Source of the DNA: Mastigocoleus sp. MO_188.B34
GTDB taxonomy: Bacteria > Cyanobacteriota > Cyanobacteriia > Cyanobacteriales > Nostocaceae
Length of the DNA stretch: 44,427 nt
NCBI RefSeq assembly: GCF_030065675.1
Contig: NZ_JASJDK010000070.1
Span: 1-44,427, forward strand
Reading direction: 5' to 3'
The position numbers and the translations under genes are program-made. Positions 8,015 to 17,009 of this stretch are shown here, piece by piece. Under the pieces are notes generated by a model. It saw only the letters and a list, made by a program, of their open reading frames with translations. It had not been told where the DNA came from and made no database searches. Within the stretch, counting starts at the first letter, position 1. Each line of letters begins with the position of its first letter.

Positions 8015-9394
8015 ATGAAATTAGATACAAATCAATCAACTGAAGATATTTTCTCTTTACCTGGTCCTCAAGGTAATTTCTTACTGGGTAGTTTAATTGA
8101 CTTTGCTCGAGATCCCCTCTTCTTTATGACTCAATGCGTTCGGGAGTATGGAGAAATTATTCCTTTGCACTTCGGTTCGAGAAAAGTGATTTTGCTCGCA
8201 CAACCTGAATATATTCAACAAATGCTTAAAGACAGAGTAACCTTTACTAAGTCAATGGCTTTAAAAAGTATGCGTGCATTACTCGGACAAGGTCTTCTCA
8301 CCAGTGAAGGAGAAACATGGTTTCGACAAAGACGTCTAGCTCAACCCGTATTTCACCAAAAGCGGATTGCTGACTATGGTGAATTAATGGTTCAAAATAC
8401 TCAAAAAATGCTTAAAAATTGGCAAGATGGGGATACCAAAGATATTCAAGCTGAGATGATGCGCTTGACTTTCAACATCATCATGAAAACACTATTTAAC
8501 AAAGACGTATTAGAAGATGAAGCCCATGATGTTGCTCGAGCAATGCAAGTATCATCGGAGTGGATGATAACACAACGTAAATCTCTAATTCCTTTTCCAG
8601 AGACATTTCCTACACCTTCCAATCTCCGTTACCATAATGCGATCCAAAAATTGGACAAATATATCTATCGGATTATTGATGAAAGACGTGCTAGTGGTGA
8701 AGATCCCGGCGATTTATTATCGATGATGATGCAAGCACGGGATGAAGATGATGGTAGCCAAATGAACAATAAGCAGTTACGAGATGAAATAGCGACTCTA
8801 ATTTTTGCTGGACATGAAACTAGTGCTAATACTCTAGCTTGGACATGGATGCTATTGTCACAACATCCCAATATACAAACAAAGTTACGCTTAGAAGTAG
8901 AACAAGTATTGGGCGATCGCACTGCTAAATTTACAGATATTCCAGCTTTGAAATACACGACTATGGTAATCAAAGAAGCGATGCGGCTTTACCCAGTAGT
9001 TTGGACTATTATCGCTGATACAAGCAGAGAGTGCACAATTGGTAACTATCACGTACCTCGTGATTGTACTGTAATTACTAGTCAATGGGTAATGCATCGA
9101 TGGGAACGCTATTTTGAAGAACCCGAGTCGTTTAAACCAGAACGCTGGGATGGAGACTTAGAAAAAAGATTACCTCAAGGGGTTTATACGCCCTTCGGCG
9201 GTGGACCACGTACTTGCATCGGCAAAAATTTTGCATTAATGGAAGCAGTTTTATTATTAGCAACTATCGCCCAAAATTTTGAGATATATTTGATTCCTAA
9301 TCAGTCTATTGTTCCTGAACCAACAATTACATTACAGCCTAAAAATGGTATCAAAGTTACTTTAAAAAAGCTACCTCAACCAACTGAAATTTAA
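8015..9394 (+). CDS. Cytochrome P450, CYP4/CYP102-like class
   Basis: A 459-residue P450 starting at ATG 8015. The N-terminus has the LPGPQGNFLLGS proline-rich hinge without a preceding membrane anchor. The I-helix is AGHETS (265-270), the K-helix region is KEAMRLYP (E-x-x-R), then the PERF-like element FKPERW, and the haem loop FGGGPRTCIG with C401. These features resemble fatty-acid-hydroxylase-like or CYP4-like P450s, which many Nostocales carry. It is distinct in class from the P450 at 5937, so the two are not a simple tandem duplication. Electron donors are not encoded nearby. The substrate is unknown. Confidence 0.93.
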   Translation: MKLDTNQSTEDIFSLPGPQGNFLLGSLIDFARDPLFFMTQCVREYGEIIPLHFGSRKVILLAQPEYIQQMLKDRVTFTKSMALKSMRALLGQGLLTSEGETWFRQRRLAQPVFHQKRIADYGELMVQNTQKMLKNWQDGDTKDIQAEMMRLTFNIIMKTLFNKDVLEDEAHDVARAMQVSSEWMITQRKSLIPFPETFPTPSNLRYHNAIQKLDKYIYRIIDERRASGEDPGDLLSMMMQARDEDDGSQMNNKQLRDEIATLIFAGHETSANTLAWTWMLLSQHPNIQTKLRLEVEQVLGDRTAKFTDIPALKYTTMVIKEAMRLYPVVWTIIADTSRECTIGNYHVPRDCTVITSQWVMHRWERYFEEPESFKPERWDGDLEKRLPQGVYTPFGGGPRTCIGKNFALMEAVLLLATIAQNFEIYLIPNQSIVPEPTITLQPKNGIKVTLKKLPQPTEI

Positions 9395-9570
9395 GTAAAT
9401 TAGAAAGTTTTTACTAGGGTATAGATACATATTATTTCTTGCTCATCCAATCAAATATGCAATCAATATGGGATTTGGGAAAAAGATTGAGCTAAAGCAA
9501 TCACTACCTATAAATGGATTGCGGGATTTTACTGGAGTTTATAATTAACGCTTATTGTTTGTATTTATTG

Positions 9571-10464
9571 TTATTTTTGCGAACGAGACTGCTGTGCTTT
9601 TTTCAGAAGTAGTAGCGGATCGTTCACCGACGCGATCGCTTCTGGACGAAATTTTCCTTGGGAATTCTTCATGATTTGTAAAGCTTTTTCCAAGCTGGAT
9701 GTGGCTCCACTAATTTCTTGCGGTGAAAGCTGATTTATATGCTCATAAAAACTCTCACCAATGTTACCCAAAGCATAAGCAGCACCGTAACGTACGGTTT
9801 CATTCCCATCTTCTAAACTTTTAATCAAAATAGGTATGGCGGTATGGGCGTCTTTCCCAATAGTACCCAAAGCACTTGCTGCGCTGGTTCTCACCCAATT
9901 ATCTTTATCTTCCTTGATGGTTTTTATCAGTGCTGGGACTGCTGCAACAGCTTCTTTACCAAATGTACGTAGTGCATGAGTTGCACTGTAGCGCTCCCAT
10001 GCTTCTCCAGTTGATAACTCACTAATTAAGAAAGGAACAATAACTTTTCTGTCGATGGAGCTTAGAGCTTGCATTGCGCTAGATCGTACTTGAAAATCTT
10101 TGTCATCCAAAACTTTTTTCAAAGCAGGTACTGCAGCATTAGCATGTTTACCAATTTTACCTAAAGCAATTGCAGCACTCTTACGGATAGCAGGATCTTT
10201 ATCTTGTAAAGCATTGATCAAATCTGGAACAGCCGATTTACCCAAACTTGCTAATGATTCTACTAATCCCGAACGTTGTTCCTCGTCAGCTGTTTTTAAT
10301 TGCTGAATATATGAACCTGCTGATTGCTTGTTTTGTTGAGCAATAGTAATACTGGTGACAACTAAAGGCGAGATAACGCATAAAATCATCACCTGAAGGT
10401 AAGCAATAGTTCGCAAACTACTTCTTGCAAAAAAACTGTGGCGGGAATTTAGATTTGCTGTCAT
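9571..10464 (-). CDS. Exported HEAT-repeat protein (PBS-lyase-type repeats)
   Basis: A 297-residue protein. Residues 1-42 form a signal peptide or membrane anchor (basic start, then TIAYLQVMILCVISPLVV, then a possible cleavage after ITIAQQ). At least five HEAT/PBS-lyase repeats follow at about 30-residue spacing, for example AIRKSAAIALGKIGKHANAA, VRTSAASALGTIGKDAHTAI and VRYGAAYALGNIGE. Such repeats form protein-binding solenoids; unlike phycobilin lyases, this one is exported, so a role in bilin attachment is unlikely. It lies convergent with the P450 and upstream of nothing on its strand within 150 bp. Confidence 0.83.
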   Translation of the reverse strand: MTANLNSRHSFFARSSLRTIAYLQVMILCVISPLVVTSITIAQQNKQSAGSYIQQLKTADEEQRSGLVESLASLGKSAVPDLINALQDKDPAIRKSAAIALGKIGKHANAAVPALKKVLDDKDFQVRSSAMQALSSIDRKVIVPFLISELSTGEAWERYSATHALRTFGKEAVAAVPALIKTIKEDKDNWVRTSAASALGTIGKDAHTAIPILIKSLEDGNETVRYGAAYALGNIGESFYEHINQLSPQEISGATSSLEKALQIMKNSQGKFRPEAIASVNDPLLLLKKAQQSRSQK

Positions 10465-10621
10465 GAGTTTGGCGATCTGAAATTAGGGAATGTGTATCAG
10501 GAAAGAAGAAAGGGAAAAGTGAATAACTGTAAAGCTGGAAACTTAAGAAATTAAGAACTTAAGAACTCAAAGATTAAAACTTCAAAGATTAACATATCCA
10601 AAAGATTAGAAATCTAAAACA

Positions 10622-11599
10622 TTAAGACTTATGGGTATTCAAAAAAGTTTCTACTTCTTCTGCAGTCGGCTGAGATGCGATCGCACCGGCTTTGATGGTA
10701 GTTAAAGCACCAACAGCACTGGCATAGGTAACAATATTTTTTGCAGTTTCTCCATTACCCAAGCTTTGAATCCCTTGCTTTGCTAACTGATGAATAAAAC
10801 CGGCTAAAAAGCTGTCTCCTGCTCCTGTTGTATCAACTACAGGTATGCTAAACGCAGGTATTTTCCCTTCGTTCTCACTCAGACAATAGGCACAACCGTT
10901 TTCTCCATCAGTTACTAGTACTCCTTCAACCCCATCAACTCTATAAGTAATTGCGCCGGGGTCAGTGGTATTAAATAGCCATTCAGCCTCTTCCTTAGAA
11001 AGTTTGAGAAAATCAACTTCTTTTAAGATTTGTCGAATGATTTCCGGTGCGATATCGGGATTTTTCCAAAATACAGGACGCCAATTAACATCAACAATAA
11101 CTTTCACATCGTATTGTGCTGCTAATTCCAAGGCACGATGAACAGCCTGACCGCTTTCAGGATAAGCTAACTCTAAAGTACCCAAAACCAAAAAATCTGC
11201 CGCCTCAAATAGAGAAATCGGCATTTCCGAACTATTGAGGTGGGTGTCAGCAAATTCAGCCGTGTCATACTCACCAAAGCCAGCAAAATGGCGATCGCCT
11301 GCTGTGGAACGTACAACATAAACTTGTCTGGTGGGAGCGCTGGGATGATATTCAACCCCAGTCGTGTCTACACCCACTTCCTTTAATAATTGAACCAATT
11401 CATTACCTGCTTGGTCTTTACCCACAGCACCAACGAATCCTGCAGAAGTTCCCAATTTAACTAAAGCACAAGCAACATTAGCAGGAGCTCCACCAGGATA
11501 AGGAGTCCAAGATTCAACTTCTTCAAGTTTTCGTCCCAATTGATCTGCAAGACAATCGAATAAAACTTCACCTAAACATAAAACACGGGAATTGCTCAT
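10622..11599 (-). CDS. PfkB-family carbohydrate kinase, probable fructokinase
   Basis: A 325-residue ribokinase-fold sugar kinase that phosphorylates a sugar, most likely fructose, with ATP in the cytoplasm. Signature 1 is seen as YPGGAPANVACAL (substrate lid and GG turn, about 35-47), and signature 2 as VVDTTGAGDSFLAGF (254-268), whose GAGD anion hole includes the catalytic base D262. Length is normal for fructokinases. In cyanobacteria this enzyme returns fructose from sucrose cleavage to central metabolism. Other PfkB sugars such as ribose or 2-keto-3-deoxygluconate cannot be excluded. No sucrose genes are adjacent. Confidence 0.88.
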   Translation of the reverse strand: MSNSRVLCLGEVLFDCLADQLGRKLEEVESWTPYPGGAPANVACALVKLGTSAGFVGAVGKDQAGNELVQLLKEVGVDTTGVEYHPSAPTRQVYVVRSTAGDRHFAGFGEYDTAEFADTHLNSSEMPISLFEAADFLVLGTLELAYPESGQAVHRALELAAQYDVKVIVDVNWRPVFWKNPDIAPEIIRQILKEVDFLKLSKEEAEWLFNTTDPGAITYRVDGVEGVLVTDGENGCAYCLSENEGKIPAFSIPVVDTTGAGDSFLAGFIHQLAKQGIQSLGNGETAKNIVTYASAVGALTTIKAGAIASQPTAEEVETFLNTHKS

Positions 11600-11959
11600 T
11601 TCGTCTGATAATTTTTGTTTTTGGGTATGAATTTACTGTATGGAATCTACACTAATTTAACTGCTTATTTTGGCTATTGTTCATACAGTTCATACAACTA
11701 AATAGCATAATTTCCTAGGTTCGCGAACTCTTTTTGCTTTATGTAATAAGATTTGGTAAGTTCGCTTTGAACATTTTCGATTTACGATTGAATAACAAAA
11801 AATACTTATCCTTTCTAAACAGTATTGCTGCTAACGAACGAAACAAATAAATTATTATTATCGTATTACTGCTAACACTTGAAACCTCCACCACCAAAAG
11901 AATCTTTTAGAATGAATAAGAGCATTTGAGTAAATATACCAACGGAGGAACAGATACTC
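11600..11959. promoter_or_regulatory. 360-bp divergent upstream region, fructokinase / LuxR-type regulator
   Basis: The region is AT-rich, has no gene, and separates the divergent starts of the fructokinase and the small LuxR regulator. It must hold both promoters. I see no clear operator. A strong Shine-Dalgarno GGAGGA lies at 11943-11948, 11 nt before ATG 11960. Confidence 0.5.
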
Positions 11960-12256
11960 ATGGCTGGTGGCGAGTCTCAGGCCCCTGTTAGTCTGTCAGA
12001 CCGAGAACTGCAAATCATCGAATTAGTGGCTGCTGGCTTAACTAACCAAGAAATTGCAGGTAAACTCGAAATCAGTAAACGTACAGTAGATAACCACATC
12101 AGCAATATTTTAACCAAGACAGGAACCGATAACCGAGTCGCACTCGTCCGTTGGGCTCTGCAATGGGGTAAAGTATGCCTAAATGATGTTAATTGCTGTT
12201 CTCTACCTAAGCAATCCAGCGAACAACAACAGCTGGGAATGAAATCTAAATCCTAG
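11960..12256 (+). CDS. pedR: Small LuxR-type DNA-binding regulator, PedR-like
   Basis: A 98-residue protein that is almost entirely a GerE/LuxR helix-turn-helix: LSDRELQIIELVAAGLTNQE, IAGKLEISKRTVDNHISNIL, then TDNRVALVRWALQWGKVC. There is no receiver domain. A stand-alone LuxR domain followed by a Cys-containing tail (CLNDVNCCSLP) matches the cyanobacterial PedR type (Synechocystis Ssl0564), which in that organism responds to photosynthetic electron transport through thioredoxin; the three tail cysteines here would suit a redox switch. The start is fixed by the strong GGAGGA at 11943. The symbol is my assignment from memory of the family. Confidence 0.75.
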   Translation: MAGGESQAPVSLSDRELQIIELVAAGLTNQEIAGKLEISKRTVDNHISNILTKTGTDNRVALVRWALQWGKVCLNDVNCCSLPKQSSEQQQLGMKSKS

Positions 12257-12831
12257 ATTTTTATTTTTGCTAAATCCTAGATCTTAGTTTTTGGGGTGTT
12301 TTTGCGTTATTCATAGCGCATCTACTAGTAAATGGCTCAGTTTATTTAACTCTGATTTTTCCGCGAATTGCTAGTCAAATACCTGTGCCATTTTCAGTAG
12401 TTGCCGATAGTTCTTCTCCTCACGCCTCATTAAAAGTGTGAAACTTTCACTTGCGGCGATCGTTATTTTGCCTCACACAGTGTTAATTTTTTTGATTGAG
12501 TCCTGTACTGCGTAAACCCGAAAGATTGCGGAGACGTAATATATTACGTCTCTACATGCTCAGACGTTATTTCCAATAGTTAATTTCCAGGATTTATTTC
12601 CAGGATTTACTCCCAAAATTTATCTCCAAAGCTCGTTTTCAGAAACTTGTTGAAATCTTTACATAAATTAAATAGTAAAAATTTCAACAGTAGAAAATTA
12701 AGTATATTTTTGATTGTTACTTGAAAATCATCAAAAATAATCAACAAAAATTAGCAATATTCCATTAACTTAAGCGCTACATTGGAAAGTAATCTATATT
12801 GCTACATTTGCAATTGGGCAGCAATTCGGCT
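12257..12831. other. 575-bp spacer with palindrome and short repeats
   Basis: No gene is supported. It contains a perfect 22-bp palindrome (12531-12552), a short direct repeat of the type TTTCCAGGATTTA (about 12580-12615) and AT-rich DNA before the next start. An in-frame ATG at 12799 could extend the following gene by 11 codons. Confidence 0.6.
12531..12552. repeat. Perfect 22-bp palindrome, half-site GAGACGTAATA
   Basis: The sequence equals its reverse complement, and TCTAC follows directly, as in the dispersed GTAGAGACG...CGTCTCTAC repeats of Nostocales. A relative with the same AGACGTA arms lies at 35639-35662. It may act as a hairpin at the 3' end of the pedR-like transcript, though no T-run follows. 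Confidence 0.85.
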
Positions 12832-13488
12832 ATGAATACCTCTGCTTTTATCGATGGTGATTTCTCTAGCTTTAATTTTCTCAACCTTGATTTTGTTACA
12901 ACATCAAAATCCCAGGATGCCGATCTTGTTGAGCATCTCTCATTTATTCCGGGATTGAAAGAAATTGTCATGCTACGTCAAGTTCATGCTTTAGAACATG
13001 GAACTGTTTGGATTCTAAGTCAGGCAGATAAATTATATAATCCTGGAACCACTCCAAATGAACTTCAGACAGAAGATAACGAACTTTTAGGTGGTTTGTC
13101 TACAGAGCAAGGATTTTATCTTTATGGAGATGTGACAATCGGTAGTCTGAGGCGTGCCGCAAAACTTGCTTTACATAGATTAATTAATGGAGAATCGAAT
13201 TTAGCTGTCCATCCCCGTTGCAGTACAAATATTTCAGTAACAATGCTAGTAACTGCAGGATTTGCAGTGGGAATGCATTTGTTGTTACCAAGAGGACCAA
13301 TTGAGCAAATTATTGGTTTGGGAATAGCAACAACAACAGCTTCAGAAATAGCTCCTGAGCTTGGCTTATTAGCACAAAAATATCTTACTACCGCGATTCC
13401 TTTTAACTTGGAAATTGAAAGTGTGATTCGGACTCAGGATAATTGTGGCAGATCAGCCCATTTTGTAAAAGTATGTTGGCGTGATTGA
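12832..13488 (+). CDS. Cyanobacterial protein with an HALEH motif (DUF6391-like)
   Basis: A 218-residue protein from ATG 12832. The core begins LRQVHALEHGTVWILSQ with H52, E55 and H56 (an HxxEH arrangement), followed by LGGLSTEQGFYLYGDV and a hydrophobic C-terminal half with a membrane-like stretch (VTMLVTAGFAVGMHLLL). I recall this as a cyanobacteria-restricted family, DUF6391, of unknown function; the number is from memory. HxxEH is the zinc motif of inverzincin peptidases, but a metal role here is untested. It has its own upstream region and is convergent with the alpha/beta hydrolase. An earlier ATG at 12799 is possible. Confidence 0.7.
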   Translation: MNTSAFIDGDFSSFNFLNLDFVTTSKSQDADLVEHLSFIPGLKEIVMLRQVHALEHGTVWILSQADKLYNPGTTPNELQTEDNELLGGLSTEQGFYLYGDVTIGSLRRAAKLALHRLINGESNLAVHPRCSTNISVTMLVTAGFAVGMHLLLPRGPIEQIIGLGIATTTASEIAPELGLLAQKYLTTAIPFNLEIESVIRTQDNCGRSAHFVKVCWRD

Positions 13489-13552
13489 ATGGGGCTGAGA
13501 TAAAGGGTTAATTTTAATTTCTACATCATATTCTCCTAATCTTCATATTCTC

Positions 13553-14443
13553 TTAATCTTCGGTCATCCAATCCAAAATGCACCGAGCCGTAGTTTCTGA
13601 TTGTTCTAGATGGGGTACGTGACCACTATCCTCAATCCAGATAAGTTGATTGGTTTTTATACTAGCTTGAAACTTTTCCGCATCAGCAGTTCCCAAGATT
13701 TCATCAGAATCACCCCACAATATTAGTGTTGGCTGTTCGATTTTTGATAACTCTTTTCGGAAAGAGCTATAACCACCACTTTTGGTAAAGGAAATTAAAG
13801 CTTGGCTCCAGTTTGGCATATCTAGGTGTAATGCAGCACATGTTTGTGCATCAGCAGAAGCGAAATTTTTATTTTTATAAGCTGCACGACTAATACTTTG
13901 GCGTACTTTTGGGTTACGTAAAAATTCTGTGGCTAAATAACCTAAAGGTGGAAACATAAATTTACTTAACGGCGAACCACCCCCAATACCTGCACTATCT
14001 ATTAATACGAGTTTTTTCACTATTTCCGGATAGGTGAGAGTAAAATCTATTGCTGCTGCACCTCCCATAGAAGCACCGACTAAAATTACAGGTTGGTTAA
14101 TTAAGGTTTTCCAAAAATGGTAAAGGTGAATTTTAATAGTTTTAGGACTAAATTTTATATTTGGGATTCTACTTGTAAAACCAAAACCTAATATATCTAC
14201 AGCCCAAGTTTCACAATAGGGGGATAGTTTTGGTAATAAACGTCTAAATTCAAATATAGAACTATCAAACCCGTGAATTAACAGAATGGGTATTCCATCG
14301 CTACCTTGGCAAATGTAGGATGTAAGAATCGATTCCCCACTTAAAGGTGTGGGTACGTGGATTTGTTTGATATTCTGGGCTAAAGCAATTGAAGTTGATT
14401 CTGTCAATTGCTCGGTATTTGGGGGAAGAAAACTAGGAAACAT
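13553..14443 (-). CDS. Alpha/beta hydrolase
   Basis: An alpha/beta-hydrolase-fold enzyme with oxyanion loop PILLIHGFDSS, nucleophile elbow GASMGG (Ser), acid in WGDSDEIL (Asp) and DSGHVPHLE (His). The best start is ATG 14443 (MFPSFLPPNTEQLTES). The frame is open up to ATG 14563, but those extra 40 codons begin in a heptameric tandem repeat and translate it as EIGDWRL repeats, so they are probably not native. The gene follows the aldehyde dehydrogenase closely on the same strand (stop at 14567) and is likely cotranscribed. Esterase, lipase-like or C-C hydrolase activity is possible; the substrate is unknown. Confidence 0.86.
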   Translation of the reverse strand: MFPSFLPPNTEQLTESTSIALAQNIKQIHVPTPLSGESILTSYICQGSDGIPILLIHGFDSSIFEFRRLLPKLSPYCETWAVDILGFGFTSRIPNIKFSPKTIKIHLYHFWKTLINQPVILVGASMGGAAAIDFTLTYPEIVKKLVLIDSAGIGGGSPLSKFMFPPLGYLATEFLRNPKVRQSISRAAYKNKNFASADAQTCAALHLDMPNWSQALISFTKSGGYSSFRKELSKIEQPTLILWGDSDEILGTADAEKFQASIKTNQLIWIEDSGHVPHLEQSETTARCILDWMTED

Positions 14444-14517
14444 AAAATCCAGTTTACCGTTAATTAACCCCAGGGCAGAAACCAAAAAATAGAGGGAAAA
14501 AGTAATTTTATTTGAAC

Positions 14518-14566
14518 CCAATCGCCAATCTCCAATCTCCAATCTCCAATCGCCAATCTCCAATCC
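14518..14566. repeat. Heptameric tandem repeat, (CCAATCT)x7
   Basis: Seven copies of CCAATCT or a one-base variant (CCAATCG twice, CCAATCC last) occupy the space between the aldehyde dehydrogenase stop and the hydrolase gene. The final copy abuts the ALDH stop codon at 14567. The seven-base unit read three times gives a 21-bp coding period, hence the false EIGDWRL repeats. Confidence 0.92.
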
Positions 14567-15985
14567 CTAACCACCATCAAACCACCAAGAATTTTCAACT
14601 AACTTGGTTTTCACAAATAACGTTTTTTTGCGCATAAAGCGTTTTATTCCTGAAACACCTGTACGGGAACTTCCCATACCTGAAAATCTAAAAGGGTTTT
14701 GTTCTCCTTCTTGAATAATGATATTCAAAGCTGCATCATTGATGCTAACAGCACTAAGATTTAACTTTTCGGCGACTTCTATGGCTTCAGCTTCTGTAGC
14801 CGCAAATACTGCTCCGCTAAGTCCATAGAGAGAATCATTGGCTAAATTGATCGCTTCCGTAACTTGTGAAAAAGACATTACCGGTATTATTGGACCAAAA
14901 GTTTCTTCGGTCATGATTTTCATGGAATGATTCACCCCAGTAATAACCGTTGGATGACACCACCAACCTCCACCTAATTCTTCAACTTCTCCCCCACAAT
15001 GGATGACTGCACCCTTATCAATTGCATCTTGTAAATGTTCCTCAATGATTACAGCTTGTTTTTCTGCAATGATTGGTCCAATATCTCCATTAGAAGGTTC
15101 GGGGTGAGAAAATTTCAAACGATGTGCTTTAGCTACCAATTGATGATAAAACTTATCATAAATCGATTCGGCAACATAAATTCTTTCCAAACAATGACAA
15201 GACTGTCCACTATTGAAAACTGAACCCCATAAAACTGCTGAGGTTGTTACACCTAAATCTGCAGACTCCAAAATAATTGCCGGATTTTTACCACCCAATT
15301 CCAAACAAGCAGGAATAAATTGTTTATTCGCAGATGCTGCAACTTCTAAACCTGTGCTTGCATTTCCCGTAAAGCATATAAAGTCAACACATTCAATTAA
15401 AATAGTTCCGGTGTTTCTACCTCCCTCAACAAAATTTAGGACATCCCGCAATATCGGTATGGTGCTGAGTGCAGCTAACAGAGGTGACATAAACCGGGGT
15501 GTGATTTCACTTGGTTTAACAATTACCGCACAACCTGCAAGTAGTGCTGGAATTGTATCAATGGTAGATAGAATCAACGGACAACTATAAGGAGAAATTA
15601 CTCCTACCAATTGATAAGGTACCCCTGTCTGTTCCAATTGAATGAAGCGAATATTTGTTTCTTGGCGAGAAGAACGCAAGGTTTTATGTGCAAATTTACA
15701 CCAGTAATCAAGATTCGCCAGAAAAGAATTTATTTCTAATTGGGAAACTGCCCAGGTTCCAGTATCAGCAACGAGAGCTTCGCTTAACTTATTTTTATTT
15801 GAGACTATAGCTTGTTTCCATTCTTGTAAAGCTGCAATTCTGATCTCCAAACCTATTTCCTGCCAATTTTTCTGCGCTCTACGCAAACGATGACACTGTT
15901 GTACTAAAAGTTTTTCTGGTGGGGGTATAATTACGTAATCAAACTTACCATTACGGGGATTGCGAACTTCAATAGGTCTGGACAT
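14567..15985 (-). CDS. NAD(P)-dependent aldehyde dehydrogenase family protein
   Basis: A 472-residue ALDH-superfamily enzyme. The general base E229 lies in ACLELGGKNPAI and the catalytic thiol C263 in FNSGQSCHC, with ICFTGNASTG forming the nucleotide-binding turn and EETFGPIIPVM the late conserved block. The usual oxyanion-stabilising Asn of the PWNFP motif is replaced: here the segment reads ISPYSCPLIL, with Ser at the Asn position (about 134). Activity may therefore be altered. It starts at ATG 15985 and is followed by the alpha/beta hydrolase, probably in one operon. The aldehyde substrate is unknown. Confidence 0.9.
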   Translation of the reverse strand: MSRPIEVRNPRNGKFDYVIIPPPEKLLVQQCHRLRRAQKNWQEIGLEIRIAALQEWKQAIVSNKNKLSEALVADTGTWAVSQLEINSFLANLDYWCKFAHKTLRSSRQETNIRFIQLEQTGVPYQLVGVISPYSCPLILSTIDTIPALLAGCAVIVKPSEITPRFMSPLLAALSTIPILRDVLNFVEGGRNTGTILIECVDFICFTGNASTGLEVAASANKQFIPACLELGGKNPAIILESADLGVTTSAVLWGSVFNSGQSCHCLERIYVAESIYDKFYHQLVAKAHRLKFSHPEPSNGDIGPIIAEKQAVIIEEHLQDAIDKGAVIHCGGEVEELGGGWWCHPTVITGVNHSMKIMTEETFGPIIPVMSFSQVTEAINLANDSLYGLSGAVFAATEAEAIEVAEKLNLSAVSINDAALNIIIQEGEQNPFRFSGMGSSRTGVSGIKRFMRKKTLFVKTKLVENSWWFDGG

Positions 15986-16303
15986 AATTCAAGTTACCAC
16001 CAGTTTTACTCTTGCGATCGGCACTTTTGGCGTGAAATTGATAAGAACAAAATTTTTTGTTTGATAGAGTTTTAATATTACTGCCTAATCCCATTGTGGG
16101 GATTAAATTTAGCCTTGTAATATCAGATATTTCAATAAGCACTGAAAATCAAACTAGTATTTATTCCCAGGGGAATAGTTAATTCTAACCTCTGAATAAG
16201 TTTTAAATTACCACCCAATCGACTTTACCAGTTATGGAAATAGCATTTTCCCACCTGTTGCTAATCTAGAAACATCAAAAATTTAAATCACGGATTGGAA
16301 ATA
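15986..16303. promoter_or_regulatory. 318-bp divergent upstream region, ALDH / HD protein
   Basis: No gene is seen. It holds the promoters of the divergent ALDH and HD-domain genes. A hairpin TAATCCC (16086-16092) / GGGATTA (16099-16105) with a 6-base loop is the only structure I notice. Confidence 0.45.
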
Positions 16304-16915
16304 ATGAACTTGAAGGTGACAGAAACATCAAAATTGACCAATCGTTTTGAAGAAGCTTTAGTTTATGCCCACAAATTACACCAAAAACAAACCAGAAAGG
16401 GAGGTAAAATACCTTATATTAGTCATCTCTTAAGTGTCACAGCTTTGGTAATAGAAAATGGAGGTGATGAAGATGAAGCTATCGCAGCTTTATTGCATGA
16501 TGCAGTGGAAGACCAGGGGGGAAAAGCAACCCGCGAAGTAATTTTAAATATGTTTGGTCAAAGAGTCACTGAGATTGTAGATGGTTGCACAGATGCAGAC
16601 ACTATACCAAAACCACCTTGGCAAGAGCGCAAAGAGCAATTTATTGAAAGAATGCGCCATGCTTCAAGTTCAGTTCGTAGAGTAGTTTTAGCAGATAAGT
16701 TACATAATGCGCGCAGTATTTTGAGCGATTTATTTAGGGATGGAGAAGCAACTTGGGATAAATTTAAAGGTGGTAAGTCAGGAAGTTTGTGGTACTACCG
16801 GAGTTTATTAGAAATATTTTTGGAAACTGATGCTGATTCTTGGTTGGTACAGGAATTAAATCGGGTTGTTAATGAGTTTGAGTCAATAACAAAAGAGACT
16901 AAAACTAATTCCTAA
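16304..16915 (+). CDS. HD-domain phosphohydrolase, MESH1/SpoT-hydrolase-like
   Basis: A 203-residue stand-alone HD protein. Metal-binding residues fall in the order expected for the ppGpp hydrolase domain: H41 (PYISHLLSV), H65-D66 (ALLHDAVED, with E69-D70 just after) and D131 (VVLADKLHNARS). There is no synthetase, TGS or ACT domain, so it resembles small alarmone hydrolases (MESH1-like) rather than full RelA/SpoT. The expected reaction is removal of pyrophosphate from (p)ppGpp, or a related nucleotide hydrolysis, in the cytoplasm. ATG 16304 is preferred to TTG 16295. It is monocistronic. Confidence 0.85.
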   Translation: MNLKVTETSKLTNRFEEALVYAHKLHQKQTRKGGKIPYISHLLSVTALVIENGGDEDEAIAALLHDAVEDQGGKATREVILNMFGQRVTEIVDGCTDADTIPKPPWQERKEQFIERMRHASSSVRRVVLADKLHNARSILSDLFRDGEATWDKFKGGKSGSLWYYRSLLEIFLETDADSWLVQELNRVVNEFESITKETKTNS

Positions 16916-17009
16916 TTTCTAACCTAGTACAGCAAGGCAGAAATTAAGCAATAATTTACACATGCAAACAAGATAGAGAATACTTTTAACTTCCGCGCAG
17001 TGGTACTAT

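Noticed and set aside
14444-14563. N-terminal extension of the alpha/beta hydrolase with EIGDWRL repeats
   Set aside because: The codons come from the (CCAATCT) heptamer array; ATG 14443 gives a normal protein.
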